Source: NAK82 sp036172345 (lineage in GTDB: Bacteria > Chloroflexota > Anaerolineae > 4572-78 > NAK82). From it: a stretch of DNA of 64,000 nt. A model generated the notes under the pieces. It was not told where the DNA came from and searched no databases. It was given only the letters and a program-made list of their open reading frames with translations. The position numbers and the translations under genes were made by a program. Below are positions 9,057-17,074 of this stretch, piece by piece; position 1 is the first letter of the stretch; every line of letters starts with the position of its first letter. The DNA is taken from positions 13,978 to 77,977 of the forward strand of contig JASFBB010000180.1 in NCBI GenBank assembly GCA_036172345.1, in the 5' to 3' direction.

Positions 9057-9442
9057 ACTATGCGCAGCTGATCGACCTGGCTCTGCAAGCACGCGAGCAT
9101 GCCTACGCACCTTATTCTCGCTTCAAGGTGGGTGCTGCCTTGCTGACCGCTTCGGGACGCATCTATACCGGCTGCAACATCGAAAATGTGGCTTTCTCGC
9201 CGTCGGTGTGCGCCGAGCGCACCGCCATCTTCAAGGCGGTGTCCGAGGGCGAGCGCGAATTCGTGGCGATTGCCATTGTCACGCAGAACGGCATCCCGCC
9301 GTGTGGCGTCTGCCGGCAGGTGATGATGGAATTTGCCCCCGACCTCACCTTGGTCATTGCCAATTTGGAAGGTGATCACCACATCACCACGTTGGGCGAA
9401 CTGTTCCCTCATGCCTTTACCCCGCCCCAATTACCTCGTTGA
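9053..9442 (+). CDS. cdd: Cytidine deaminase
   Basis: 129 residues, the usual size of the homotetrameric zinc enzyme that deaminates cytidine and deoxycytidine to uridine forms in pyrimidine salvage. The zinc site is complete: CAERTA with catalytic Glu (~residue 52) and PCGVCRQ (~85). YAPYSRFKVGAALLT and GCNIENVAFSPSVCAER are typical. The ATG overlaps the stop of the preceding CBS protein. A longer reading frame starting at 8975 overlaps that gene and is not supported. Confidence 0.93.
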   Translation: MNYAQLIDLALQAREHAYAPYSRFKVGAALLTASGRIYTGCNIENVAFSPSVCAERTAIFKAVSEGEREFVAIAIVTQNGIPPCGVCRQVMMEFAPDLTLVIANLEGDHHITTLGELFPHAFTPPQLPR

Positions 9443-9460
9443 ACACGTGGAGGATCGTTT

Positions 9461-10240
9461 ATGCCCCCGATAAAAGTTGCCGGCGAGACGCTCTTCTATG
9501 CGCTCTATACAGGGGACATCACAGGTCGGCACAACCTGGTGTTGGTGCATGGGGCGGGCGGCAGCCACATCCACTGGCCTGCCGATCTGCGCCGTCTTCC
9601 CAGCACCAATGTGTATGCGCTGGACTTGCCCGCCCACGGGCGCTCCGGCGGACACGCGCGTACCACATTGCAGGCGTATGCGGACACGGTGCACCTTTTC
9701 GTGTTGGCCCTCGGATTGCCGCGCGCCGCGGTACTAGGCCATTCGATGGGCGGCGCGATCGTGCAGCTGCTGGCCCTGCGCCGACCGGGATGGCTTGAAA
9801 AGGCAATCATCCTGGGCAGCGCCGCGCGCTTGCGCGTGCAACCGGACATCTTGGAATACCTGAACCCTCAGACAGGCCAAGATGGTTTCGAGAAAGCGCT
9901 TGACCTGATCTGCCAGCGGATGTACGCTCCCCAGGCAAGTCAGCAGATGCGCCTGCGTGGCCGCCAGCTGCTGCGCACGGTGGCGCCTTCTGTCCTATAT
10001 GCGGATTACCTGGCGTGCGCACAGTTCGATTGCTCCGATGTGGTGGGCAACATCGCCATACCGACATTGGTCATCTGCGGCAGTGAAGACCGCATGATCG
10101 CGCCGGAAGAAAGCTGTGGCTTGAGCCAACGTATTCCCAATGCCCAGCTGGTCGCCATCCGCGGCGCCGGCCATATGGTGATGATCGAGAAGCCCTCCGA
10201 GGTGGCGGAAGCCGTCGCCCGTTTCCTGGGCGTGGCGTGA
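9461..10240 (+). CDS. Alpha/beta hydrolase
   Basis: 259 residues with the classic fold order: oxyanion HGAGGSHIHW (~30), nucleophile elbow GHSMGG (~95), a late acidic residue in VICGSEDRMI (~205) and the catalytic His in GAGHMVMIEKP (~235). Substrate is unknown; the cap region between the nucleophile and acid is short. GGAGG lies about 8 bases before the ATG. It is the last gene of the plus-strand run that begins at 4765 and converges on the nuclease-fold gene after only 19 bases. Confidence 0.85.
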   Translation: MPPIKVAGETLFYALYTGDITGRHNLVLVHGAGGSHIHWPADLRRLPSTNVYALDLPAHGRSGGHARTTLQAYADTVHLFVLALGLPRAAVLGHSMGGAIVQLLALRRPGWLEKAIILGSAARLRVQPDILEYLNPQTGQDGFEKALDLICQRMYAPQASQQMRLRGRQLLRTVAPSVLYADYLACAQFDCSDVVGNIAIPTLVICGSEDRMIAPEESCGLSQRIPNAQLVAIRGAGHMVMIEKPSEVAEAVARFLGVA

Positions 10241-10259
10241 CGTCCTCAACGGCGCCACT

Positions 10260-11297
10260 CTACAACGCGCGGCGTAAGGTGGAGACGACCGGCAGGTGAT
10301 CCGAGCCGGGCCCCTCTGGCAACACGTGGATCTCCTGAGGCAACCAGTGCCGACTGACGAAGATGTGGTCAATGCGCAGGAGTGGGATCAACGGCACTTT
10401 GTGCATGGGGAGCGGCCATGGGTCACGCCAGCGGCCCGGGAAGGTGAAGCCGAAGCCCCAACCCACCGCGCGATGCACATCCGTCAGATGTTCTGCCAGC
10501 AACTGATAGTTTTGCGCCTGCTCGGTGGTGTTGAAATCGCCCAGCACGATAACTGGCTGCGAAGTCGCCTTCACCTCGCGCGCAATGGCGAGGAACGTCT
10601 GCCTCTGGCGTTCCCAGCCGCGCTGACTCACCGACGGTGATGAATGTACATTCCAGACGATGACCTCCCCCTCCGGCGTCGCCCAACGCGCCACTTGCGT
10701 GCGCCACGCATCCGACGGTGTGGGCAGCGCCGTGAGTGGATAGCGGCTGATCAGGCCTAAGCGTGGCCACTCGGTATGATCCAACAGCGCATAAGGATAT
10801 GCAGTGGCCAGCTTGGCGATCAGCCTCCCGGCAAAGGGATGGGTGAACTCTTGGAACGCGATCAGGTCGGGCGCCTCGGTGTGAATCAGATGAGCGACGC
10901 TGGCCACCTCCTCATTGGCGTAGTGCACGTTGAAGGTCATCACGCGCAGTGGAGCTGTCGAAGCGTTAGCTGCGGCGCTATTTCCGTCCAGGTGAGGAAG
11001 CAACACAGGCCAAAAGCGCACCACGAAGATCAGGCACAAGCCCAAGAACACGCGCCAGAGCCAGCGCCGACGCCCCAAGGTGGCGATAGCGAGCGCGACA
11101 AGCGCCCCGATCATCAACCATGGTGCGAAATAGTTACCCGCGCGCACCGGCAGCCAGCGGTCGCCGGGATACATCCGCGCCGCGTTCCACAGCACCAGAG
11201 CGAGCGCAAAGCTCCACAGTGCCACAATACCCCATGCTGCCAAAATGCGCACCCAATACGGGCGACCGGCGTTTTTACGACGGGTCATCTCATCCAC
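10260..11297 (-). CDS. Membrane-anchored endonuclease/exonuclease/phosphatase family protein
   Basis: 345 residues. The first ~95 residues contain three hydrophobic segments. The rest is an EEP-fold domain: RVMTFNVHYAN (metal-binding Asn), LIAFQEFT (Glu), VIVLGDFNTTE, and the C-terminal DHIFVSRHW and GSDHLPVVS. Bacterial relatives with this N-terminal membrane part act on nucleic acids or phospholipids, and the substrate cannot be told here. The start overlaps the uppP stop by 8 bases, so it is the downstream gene of the tgt-uppP operon. Confidence 0.82.
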   Translation of the reverse strand: MDEMTRRKNAGRPYWVRILAAWGIVALWSFALALVLWNAARMYPGDRWLPVRAGNYFAPWLMIGALVALAIATLGRRRWLWRVFLGLCLIFVVRFWPVLLPHLDGNSAAANASTAPLRVMTFNVHYANEEVASVAHLIHTEAPDLIAFQEFTHPFAGRLIAKLATAYPYALLDHTEWPRLGLISRYPLTALPTPSDAWRTQVARWATPEGEVIVWNVHSSPSVSQRGWERQRQTFLAIAREVKATSQPVIVLGDFNTTEQAQNYQLLAEHLTDVHRAVGWGFGFTFPGRWRDPWPLPMHKVPLIPLLRIDHIFVSRHWLPQEIHVLPEGPGSDHLPVVSTLRRAL

Positions 11298-12108
11298 CTC
11301 GCAGCAACGCGACTATCAGGCAGCCAATGCCCAGGAGCGCGCAATAGGCAGCAAAAACGGTCAAGCGATGCCCCTGCAGGTAGCGCAACAGCCATCGAAT
11401 GCACAGGTAGCCGCTCACTGCTGCCACGCCGAACCCCACCGCTAGAGGCGGGAGCTCGTGGCTGAGTGATCCGGATCGGAGCAAGTCCGCCGTCGCGACC
11501 AAACCGGCGCCCAGCAACGCGGGGATGGAGAGCATAAAGCTGAAACGTGCTGCCGCGCGGCGCTCCAAGTCGCGCAGCATTGCCCCGCTGATGGTGGCGC
11601 CGCTGCGACTGATGCCGGGTAGCAGGGCAGCCACCTGCCACAATCCCACATCCAGGGCATCCCACCAGTTCATGTGCTCCAGGCGGCGCCGCTGTTGGCC
11701 GCGATACTCTGCCAACACCAACATCAGCGCGGTGCCTAATAGGAGGGCTGCTGCGACCGGGGGCTGGCCGTAGGTCACCTCGAATGCCTGCTTGAGCCAG
11801 AAACCGAAGACCACCGCCGGGATCGTGGCGACGATGAGATACCAACCCAACCGCGCTTCGAAGCTGGCGAATGGTCGCCTTTGGAGAAGCCCTTGCAGCA
11901 CAGCGCGCACGATCGCCCACAGGTCGTGCCCAAAATAGACGATCACACCCACCAGCGTGCCCCACTGTACCAACACGTCGAACGTGAACGGGGGTTCCGC
12001 CCAACCCACCAGCCAGGGGAACAACACCAGATGGGCCGAGCTGGAGACCGGTATGTATTCTGTAACACCCTGCAGAAGGCCTAGGATGAACGCTTGGATC
12101 AGCGACAT
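11290..12108 (-). CDS. uppP: Undecaprenyl-diphosphatase UppP (BacA)
   Basis: 272 residues, all-helical membrane protein. The two catalytic loops are clear: LQGVTEYIPVSSSAHL near the N-terminus and LPGISRSGATISGAM in the middle. It recycles undecaprenyl pyrophosphate to the monophosphate used for peptidoglycan and polymer export, and its family confers bacitracin tolerance. The gene overlaps the tgt end by 10 bases and the next gene's start by 8, so it sits inside a tight three-gene operon. Confidence 0.95.
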   Translation of the reverse strand: MSLIQAFILGLLQGVTEYIPVSSSAHLVLFPWLVGWAEPPFTFDVLVQWGTLVGVIVYFGHDLWAIVRAVLQGLLQRRPFASFEARLGWYLIVATIPAVVFGFWLKQAFEVTYGQPPVAAALLLGTALMLVLAEYRGQQRRRLEHMNWWDALDVGLWQVAALLPGISRSGATISGAMLRDLERRAAARFSFMLSIPALLGAGLVATADLLRSGSLSHELPPLAVGFGVAAVSGYLCIRWLLRYLQGHRLTVFAAYCALLGIGCLIVALLRGG

Positions 12109-13295
12109 GAAGCGACCTCCTCAGGATGATGTTCGCCGTTTGCGTGACATTCTGGCAGCGCTTGCGCTGTGTCTTGAGCATTTCCAACGGTGCGATAGTC
12201 TGCCAGAAATGCGCGTTTGAACTCCATAAAGGTGCCATCCAGGATAGATTGGCGGATGCGCCGCATCAGGTCGAGCATAAAATGCAGGTTGTGCAGTGTG
12301 GTCAGGTATAAGCCTGTGATCTCGTCGGCCATGATGAGGTGGCGCAGGTAGGCGCGGCTGAAGGAGCTACAGGTGTAGCAGGTGCAACCTTCCTCAATAG
12401 GCATGGGATCAGCAGCATACTGGGCGTTGCGCAGGTTGAGCCGTCCGCAACGTGTCAGCACCGCCCCGTTGCGCGCCATCCGCGTCGGCAACACGCAATC
12501 GAACTGGTCTATGCCGCGTGCCACACATTCGAACAGGTCTTCCGGGCTGCCCACCCCCATCAGGTAGCGCGGTCGCTCGCGTGGCAGCTCGGGATGCAGC
12601 CACTCCAGCACCTGATGCATCTCCGCCTTGGTCTCTCCCACGCTGAGGCCTCCGATGGCGTAGCCCGGCAGGTCGAGCGCGCGGAGAAATTGGGCGCTCT
12701 GGATGCGCAAGTCCTGGAAGACGCCCCCCTGCACAATGCCATAGAGCGCCTGATCGGTACGTCGCTTGGCTGCCACGGAGCGTTCTGCCCAGCGGTGCGT
12801 GCGCGCCAGAGCTTGCACGTTGTAGGCGTAATCGTGTGGGATGGTGCACTCATCCAGCGGCATGATGATGTCGGCGCCCAGCTGTTCCTGGATGGCGATC
12901 ACCTTCTCCGGCGTGAAGAGGTGGGTGGAGCCGTCGATGTGGGAACGGAAGACCACCCCTTGGTCATCCACACGCCGCAACGCCTGTAAGCTGAACACTT
13001 GATAGCCGCCCGAGTCGGTCAGGATGGGGCCATCCCACCCCATAAAGCGGTGCAGGCCACCCAGCCGGGCGATCAGCTCAGCGCCGGGACGCAAGTAGAG
13101 GTGATAGGTGTTGCTCAGGATCAACGTAGCACCCAGCGCGCGCAGATCGCGCGGAGTCATAGTCTTGACTGTGGCCTGAGTGCCTACCGGCGCAAACACG
13201 GGTGTGGGAATATCGCCGTGCGGGGTGTGGATGATACCGGCGCGTGCTGCGCACCGCGTATCCTCTTTCACAAGTTCAAAGCTCAATGCTGTCAC
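12099..13295 (-). CDS. tgt: tRNA-guanine(34) transglycosylase
   Basis: 398 residues. It exchanges guanine at the wobble position of GUN-anticodon tRNAs for preQ1 on the way to queuosine. The catalytic loop LTDSGGYQVFSL, the nucleophile region PLDECTIPHDY, the base-recognition block GYAIGGLSVGE, and the zinc site CTCYTCSSFSRAYLRHL are all present. GTG at 13295 is the start. A promoter with TATAAT lies about 40 bases upstream. The last ~25 residues run into the uppP coding region. Confidence 0.95.
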   Translation of the reverse strand: MTALSFELVKEDTRCAARAGIIHTPHGDIPTPVFAPVGTQATVKTMTPRDLRALGATLILSNTYHLYLRPGAELIARLGGLHRFMGWDGPILTDSGGYQVFSLQALRRVDDQGVVFRSHIDGSTHLFTPEKVIAIQEQLGADIIMPLDECTIPHDYAYNVQALARTHRWAERSVAAKRRTDQALYGIVQGGVFQDLRIQSAQFLRALDLPGYAIGGLSVGETKAEMHQVLEWLHPELPRERPRYLMGVGSPEDLFECVARGIDQFDCVLPTRMARNGAVLTRCGRLNLRNAQYAADPMPIEEGCTCYTCSSFSRAYLRHLIMADEITGLYLTTLHNLHFMLDLMRRIRQSILDGTFMEFKRAFLADYRTVGNAQDTAQALPECHANGEHHPEEVASCR

Positions 13296-13334
13296 GCTCG
13301 ATTGATGGTCTGTCTCGCTCTGATGAGATAAGGT

Positions 13335-13363
13335 ATTATAGCATTACGATCTGATTGTGAAAA
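13335..13363 (-). promoter_or_regulatory. Promoter of the tgt-uppP-nuclease operon
   Basis: On the minus strand TTTTCA (13363-13358), a 17-base spacer, then TATAAT (13340-13335). The perfect -10 box ends 39 bases before the tgt GTG. Confidence 0.6.
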
Positions 13364-13436
13364 GAGGGGCGCGTGTCACCGCAGAGAGGCCGGAGGAGTG
13401 GAAAAGAACCCCTGCGTACCCGCAATGGAAGAGCAT

Positions 13437-13600
13437 CCGCTCCCTGACAGTCGCGGCTCGGATACATTGAACCGAGCCGCGCGCGTGAGCAAGCGGCCCG
13501 TTAACCGCTCCCTCACGGTCGCGGCGCGGATACATTGAACCGAGCCGCGCGCGTGAGCAAGCGGCCCGTTAACCGCTCCCCACAGTCGCGGCTCGGATCA
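13437..13600. repeat. 68-bp tandem repeat, two full copies plus a partial third, with internal palindrome
   Basis: Units begin CCGCTCCC at 13437, 13505 and 13573, exactly 68 bases apart. The third breaks off after about 28 bases. Copies 1 and 2 differ at only a few positions. Each full copy contains an inverted repeat, perfect in copy 1 (CGCGGCTCGG 13452-13461 with CCGAGCCGCG 13472-13481) and with one mismatch in copy 2. No spacer diversity exists, so this is not a CRISPR. Translated, the unit gives the widespread spurious peptide LAHARGS, which marks a dispersed intergenic repeat family. Confidence 0.85.
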
Positions 13601-13803
13601 GAGTGCGGATCAGATGGAACGGCGGAAGCGAGGAACGAAGCATAGAGGGGACATGGCCACGTCACCGCATGCCACAAAAACCCCCTGTGAAAATTGAGGG
13701 AGGAGGATTTTAAGAAGCATGTCTTATCACCCTAACCCCTCTTCGAAGAGAAACGGGTTATGAACCCGCTACGCCGAGCTTTTGAAGCCTCTTGATTTGA
13801 GAG

Positions 13804-13935
13804 CTACGAACCAAACCGGGATGCCAACGCCAATGCCAATGCCAGCAATCCCGCCGACACACACAGACGGAGCAAGATCCCTTCCAGAGGATTTGCCCCA
13901 GATTCTATGTTGGCGGTCTCTTTGGTCTCGGTCAT
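13804..13935 (-). CDS. Possible small single-pass membrane protein
   Basis: A 43-residue frame from ATG 13935. Residues 1-18 are polar (MTETKETANIESGANPLEG), followed by a hydrophobic helix (ILLRLCVSAGLLALALALA) and SRFGS. AAAGGAG lies 11 bases upstream of the ATG. No family was recognised. A longer frame starting at a TTG at 14085 exists but its extra part has no coding character. It stands alone in an otherwise repeat-rich spacer, so chance is possible. Confidence 0.3.
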   Translation of the reverse strand: MTETKETANIESGANPLEGILLRLCVSAGLLALALALASRFGS

Positions 13936-14097
13936 GGGGTTTTGCGCTCCTTTTCCAATGTAGAAGTCACTTTGAACTGTGCTCTCGTCCTTACTGTCTT
14001 CCTGTGCCCTTCTCTTCTTGTTATCCTTGGTTACGGAACCATACCATGTTCTGCCCGCTCTTCTAGCGAGCGAGGGGTTTAGCAACGCTTGGCGGGA

Positions 14098-14460
14098 TCA
14101 TCCTTGCACCACTACGCATGCTATGGCATAGTCTCCCGCATGCGACAGGCTGACCGCGACGTGCTTCCAACGACGCTGCGCCGCCAATTGAGCCGCCTGA
14201 CCGTGAAGCTGCAATTCTGGTTTCCCACATTCATCACATAGGATTTCGATTTCGTTGAAGCGAACAGTGCCGATCCCGGTGCCGAATGCCTTGGCGGCAG
14301 CTTCTTTGGCTGCCCAACGTGTTGCCAAGGCAGCAGCGCGCCCTTGGGTATAGGCGAGCTCGCGTTCGGTATACACCCGCCTGAGAAAACGCTCCCCGTG
14401 ACGTCGCAACGCCCGTTCCACCCGGCCGATCTCGATTAAATCAATTCCCACCGCCAGCAT
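14098..14460 (-). CDS. acpS: Holo-[acyl-carrier-protein] synthase
   Basis: 120 residues, typical AcpS length. It transfers 4'-phosphopantetheine from CoA to acyl carrier protein. The N-terminal GIDLIEIGRVERAL carries the Mg-binding Asp, and RWAAKEAAAKAFGTGIG is the CoA/ACP site; SLSHAGDYAIA closes the domain. ATG 14460 gives the canonical N-terminus. A GTG at 14475, three bases after the upstream stop, is an alternative. It lies directly behind the LCP gene and probably shares its transcript. Confidence 0.92.
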   Translation of the reverse strand: MLAVGIDLIEIGRVERALRRHGERFLRRVYTERELAYTQGRAAALATRWAAKEAAAKAFGTGIGTVRFNEIEILCDECGKPELQLHGQAAQLAAQRRWKHVAVSLSHAGDYAIACVVVQG

Positions 14461-14477
14461 AAGCCGTCCGCGCACTC

Positions 14478-16034
14478 TTATGGGCTGTTCGGCTGAATGA
14501 AGGCATCCACGTGGATCGGCTGCGCTGAACGCGCCTCCGGCAGGCGGAAATCGGCGCCGACGATCACGCGCACATCCACCTCGCTTTTAAGATTGGGGCT
14601 GCGGCGCACGTTTTCGTTGGCCACGTTGAAGAGCTCGATGAGCACCTGAAGGGTGTAGGGCTTGCCCGTGTAGTCCACAATCACAGTGCGCGGATAATCG
14701 CTGCGGTCGGCCGGGCCGAACTGCAGCACATTGAATCCTTGTTGCCGCAGGTATTCGGCAACTTCGAGCTCAAAGCCGGCCTGGGGCGTGCCGTTCTGCA
14801 CTACCACTCTGGCACCTTCCTGTTGCAATGTGGCAGCCACTTCTGCCCGACGTTGTGCCTCACGCGCTGCTTCTTCACGGGCACGTGCCAGCACCGCCGG
14901 GTCGGGCGTGGGTGTGGGCGCCACGGCTGGTCGCGAGCTGCCGAACAGGCGCTCGATGAGCGGACGGATGCGCTCGCGCACCGGCAACAGAACTCGCGCG
15001 CCAGTATCGGTGCGATAATCGACTGTCATCGTGTGATCAATGACCGCGGTTTCGATGCGATCGCCGGAGATGCGATCTGCCAGCTTGGCCAGCTCCAGAA
15101 TATCGATCAACTGCAGATCGGTTTGGACGGTGCCGGCCATGGTCACCCAGAGCTCAGGGATTTTGGGGATGACGTCAAGCGCCAACGCCCGTTCGCGGAT
15201 GGCCAGAAGCACTTGTTGCTGGCGTCGCGCTCGGTCGAAATCAGCGCCGCGTGTGGCGCGCGTGCGTGCATACTTAAGCGCTGTGTCCCCGTCCATATGC
15301 TGGGGGCCCGCCTCGATGTAGAACGGCTCATAGCCATAATTCATGTCGGGATACTTGGGGTCGTCGATCGTCTCCGGCACATTGATGTCAATGCCACCCA
15401 ACGTGTCGATGATGCGCCGGAAACCGTCGAAGTCTACGCGTACGTAGAAGTGCACCGGCACGCCCAAGTTATACTGCACCGTCCGCATTGCCAGAGCTGG
15501 CCCTCCGCCCGGGTACTTGTCTTTTTCTCCAAAATAGTAAGACATGTTCACCCGGTTCTCCCCATAGCCCGGAATGGTCACCCACAGGTCACGCGGGATC
15601 GACAGCATGCTCGCCCGGGCGGTTGCCGGATCTACGCTGAGCAAGATCATAGTGTCGGTGCGTGAGATCGACTCGTCGGGGCGCTTGTCCACCCCCAACA
15701 GCAGGATATTGACCCGTTCCGCCTCCTCCCAATTGGGCAGTGCCTCGCCCGTCAGCCCGGTGCTTGCCTCAGGGTTGTTGGCGGCGCGTGGATTGGGGTA
15801 GATCTGCGCCACCGGATTGAGCACCGGCAACGTCAGGTCCACGTAGGGCAGCACCGGCAAGTCTGCATACGCCACCGCATCTCGGACGGCGATGTAGAAG
15901 AAATAACCCAGATAGGCCCCGCCGATCAGGAAACCCAATACCAGTGTGAAGACGATGAACAGAAAAGGTATAGAAGGGGGCCTCCGTGTGGGCAACGACG
16001 CACCAGTCGATTGTGCTCGTGTATAAGTAGTCAT
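14478..16034 (-). CDS. LytR-CpsA-Psr (LCP) family cell-wall ligase with LytR_C domain
   Basis: 518 residues from ATG 16034. Residues ~24-50 form one membrane anchor. The LCP domain follows (NILLLGVDKRP, SRTDTMILLSVDP, SIPRDLWVTIPG, ALKYARTRATRGADFDRARR), which transfers lipid-linked polymers to peptidoglycan. After a coiled Ala/Arg-rich stretch (~400) comes a LytR_C module (VVVQNGTPQAGFELEVAEYL). A longer frame up to 16421 lacks any homology and crosses the promoter. A TATAAT element lies only six bases before the ATG, so the mRNA may be leaderless. Confidence 0.92.
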   Translation of the reverse strand: MTTYTRAQSTGASLPTRRPPSIPFLFIVFTLVLGFLIGGAYLGYFFYIAVRDAVAYADLPVLPYVDLTLPVLNPVAQIYPNPRAANNPEASTGLTGEALPNWEEAERVNILLLGVDKRPDESISRTDTMILLSVDPATARASMLSIPRDLWVTIPGYGENRVNMSYYFGEKDKYPGGGPALAMRTVQYNLGVPVHFYVRVDFDGFRRIIDTLGGIDINVPETIDDPKYPDMNYGYEPFYIEAGPQHMDGDTALKYARTRATRGADFDRARRQQQVLLAIRERALALDVIPKIPELWVTMAGTVQTDLQLIDILELAKLADRISGDRIETAVIDHTMTVDYRTDTGARVLLPVRERIRPLIERLFGSSRPAVAPTPTPDPAVLARAREEAAREAQRRAEVAATLQQEGARVVVQNGTPQAGFELEVAEYLRQQGFNVLQFGPADRSDYPRTVIVDYTGKPYTLQVLIELFNVANENVRRSPNLKSEVDVRVIVGADFRLPEARSAQPIHVDAFIQPNSP

Positions 16035-16041
16035 AGCCCCA

Positions 16042-16069
16042 TTATACCACAACTTCGGGGATGCGCAAC
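16042..16069 (-). promoter_or_regulatory. Extended -10 promoter immediately before the LCP gene
   Basis: On the minus strand TTGCGC, a 16-base spacer, then TGG-TATAAT (-10 at 16047-16042). Only six bases separate the -10 box from the ATG at 16034, which places the transcription start at or next to the start codon. Confidence 0.55.
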
Positions 16070-16253
16070 ATCGCGTAAGCTGTTTGGCGGATGCGCTTAG
16101 CGGTGGCACGCATCCTCTCGCAGATTCCCAATCTGTGAGAGAATGCGTCAAAGCGAGCTGTGCGTTTCGTGCTCCCCAATTTGCAATCTTAAACACCGCT
16201 CTCTGGCAGGCGCAGCTCGGTTGGAGCGCAGGATTATCCCCACATGGCGTAAA

Positions 16254-16262
16254 CCGTGGTAT
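16254..16262 (+). promoter_or_regulatory. Extended -10 promoter for the TM1367-like gene
   Basis: TGGTATAAT at 16254-16262, with no good -35 box. It would start transcription about 40 bases before the gene at 16312. Confidence 0.45.
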
Positions 16263-16311
16263 AATCGCGGCGAGTGTTAATCCATTCGCTTGAATGAGGG
16301 GGTAGATTCCG

Positions 16312-16680
16312 ATGAGTCGAATCACCATCACCGCAGGAAGTGTCTCCTTGTCCGCCGAACTGAACGACAGTCCTACCGCCCAGCTGATATGGGATGCCCT
16401 GCCCATCGAGGGGCGCGCCAACCGCTGGGGAGATGAAATCTACTTCGAGATCCCTGTCAAGGCCGACCAGGCGCCGGATGCGCGTGAGGAGGTGGCGGTG
16501 GGCGAGTTGGGGTATTGGCCGGTCGGTCATGCCTTTTGCATCTTCTTCGGTCCTACGCCGGTCAGCACCGACGACCGTCCCCGCGCCTACAGCCCGGTCA
16601 ACATCGTCGGGCGCGTGGTCGGCGACGCTACTCTGTTCCGCAGCGTCAAAAGCGGGGCGAAAGTGGTGCTCAGCAAATAG
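16312..16680 (+). CDS. Cyclophilin-like fold protein, TM1367 family
   Basis: 122 residues. The motifs NRWGDEIYFEIPV, VAVGELGYWPVGHAFCIFFG and SPVNIVGRVVGD match the small cyclophilin-like family represented by Thermotoga TM1367 (once DUF369). These proteins have the cyclophilin barrel but no proven isomerase activity; their biochemical role is unknown. It is followed after 81 bases by an LsrG-like monooxygenase and an alcohol dehydrogenase on the same strand. Confidence 0.82.
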   Translation: MSRITITAGSVSLSAELNDSPTAQLIWDALPIEGRANRWGDEIYFEIPVKADQAPDAREEVAVGELGYWPVGHAFCIFFGPTPVSTDDRPRAYSPVNIVGRVVGDATLFRSVKSGAKVVLSK

Positions 16681-16761
16681 CGAAGCCATGCAAGTGGATT
16701 ATGTGCTGGCACTTCGCGAAGCGATTCATCGCCTAGTCGCTATATGTTAGGGAGGTTCACT

Positions 16762-17070
16762 ATGAACATTGTCCATGTGCATGTGCACGTCAAGCCAGAA
16801 TACGTCGAGGCGTTCAAGGAAGCGACCATCCAAAACGCGCGCCAGAGTGTCCGGGAACCCGGCATCGCCCGCTTCGATGTCATCCAGTCCACCGAGGATC
16901 CCACACGTTTTATCTTGGTGGAGGTTTACCGCACGCCCGAAGACCCGGCACGCCACAAGGAAACCACCCATTACAAAGTGTGGCGTGACGCAGTTGCCGA
17001 TATGATGGCCGAGCCGCGCAGCAGCATCAAATACACCAACATCTATCCGGATGATTCGGGATGGGGATGA
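16762..17070 (+). CDS. Antibiotic biosynthesis monooxygenase (ABM) domain protein, LsrG-like
   Basis: 102 residues forming one ferredoxin-like ABM domain. MNIVHVHVHVKPEYVEAFK, EPGIARFDVIQ and HKETTHYKVWRDAV align with the LsrG branch, which in enteric bacteria acts on phosphorylated autoinducer-2. No other lsr genes are visible, so that role is not assumed. ATG 16762 has GGGAGG six bases upstream; the earlier TTG at 16744 has no site. The iron-dependent dehydrogenase starts five bases after its stop. Confidence 0.82.
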   Translation: MNIVHVHVHVKPEYVEAFKEATIQNARQSVREPGIARFDVIQSTEDPTRFILVEVYRTPEDPARHKETTHYKVWRDAVADMMAEPRSSIKYTNIYPDDSGWG

Positions 17071-17074
17071 GAGC

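Larger units (their letters stand above)
13296..14097. other. Intergenic region between tgt and acpS
   Basis: About 800 bases. It holds the tgt promoter, the 68-bp tandem repeats and one possible small membrane-protein gene (13804-13935). The rest shows no convincing coding sequence. Confidence 0.6.

Noticed and set aside
13344..13535. Minus-strand frame containing LAHARGS
   Set aside because: It is the translation of the 68-bp tandem repeats and matches a well-known spurious peptide; no ribosome site or domain.
13437..13600. CRISPR-like array
   Set aside because: The 68-bp units are contiguous copies with no unique spacers, and no cas genes exist in the window.
16035..16421. N-terminal extension of the LCP protein by 129 codons
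   Set aside because: No homology, crosses the TATAAT promoter and ends in non-coding sequence; ATG 16034 gives the normal N-terminus.
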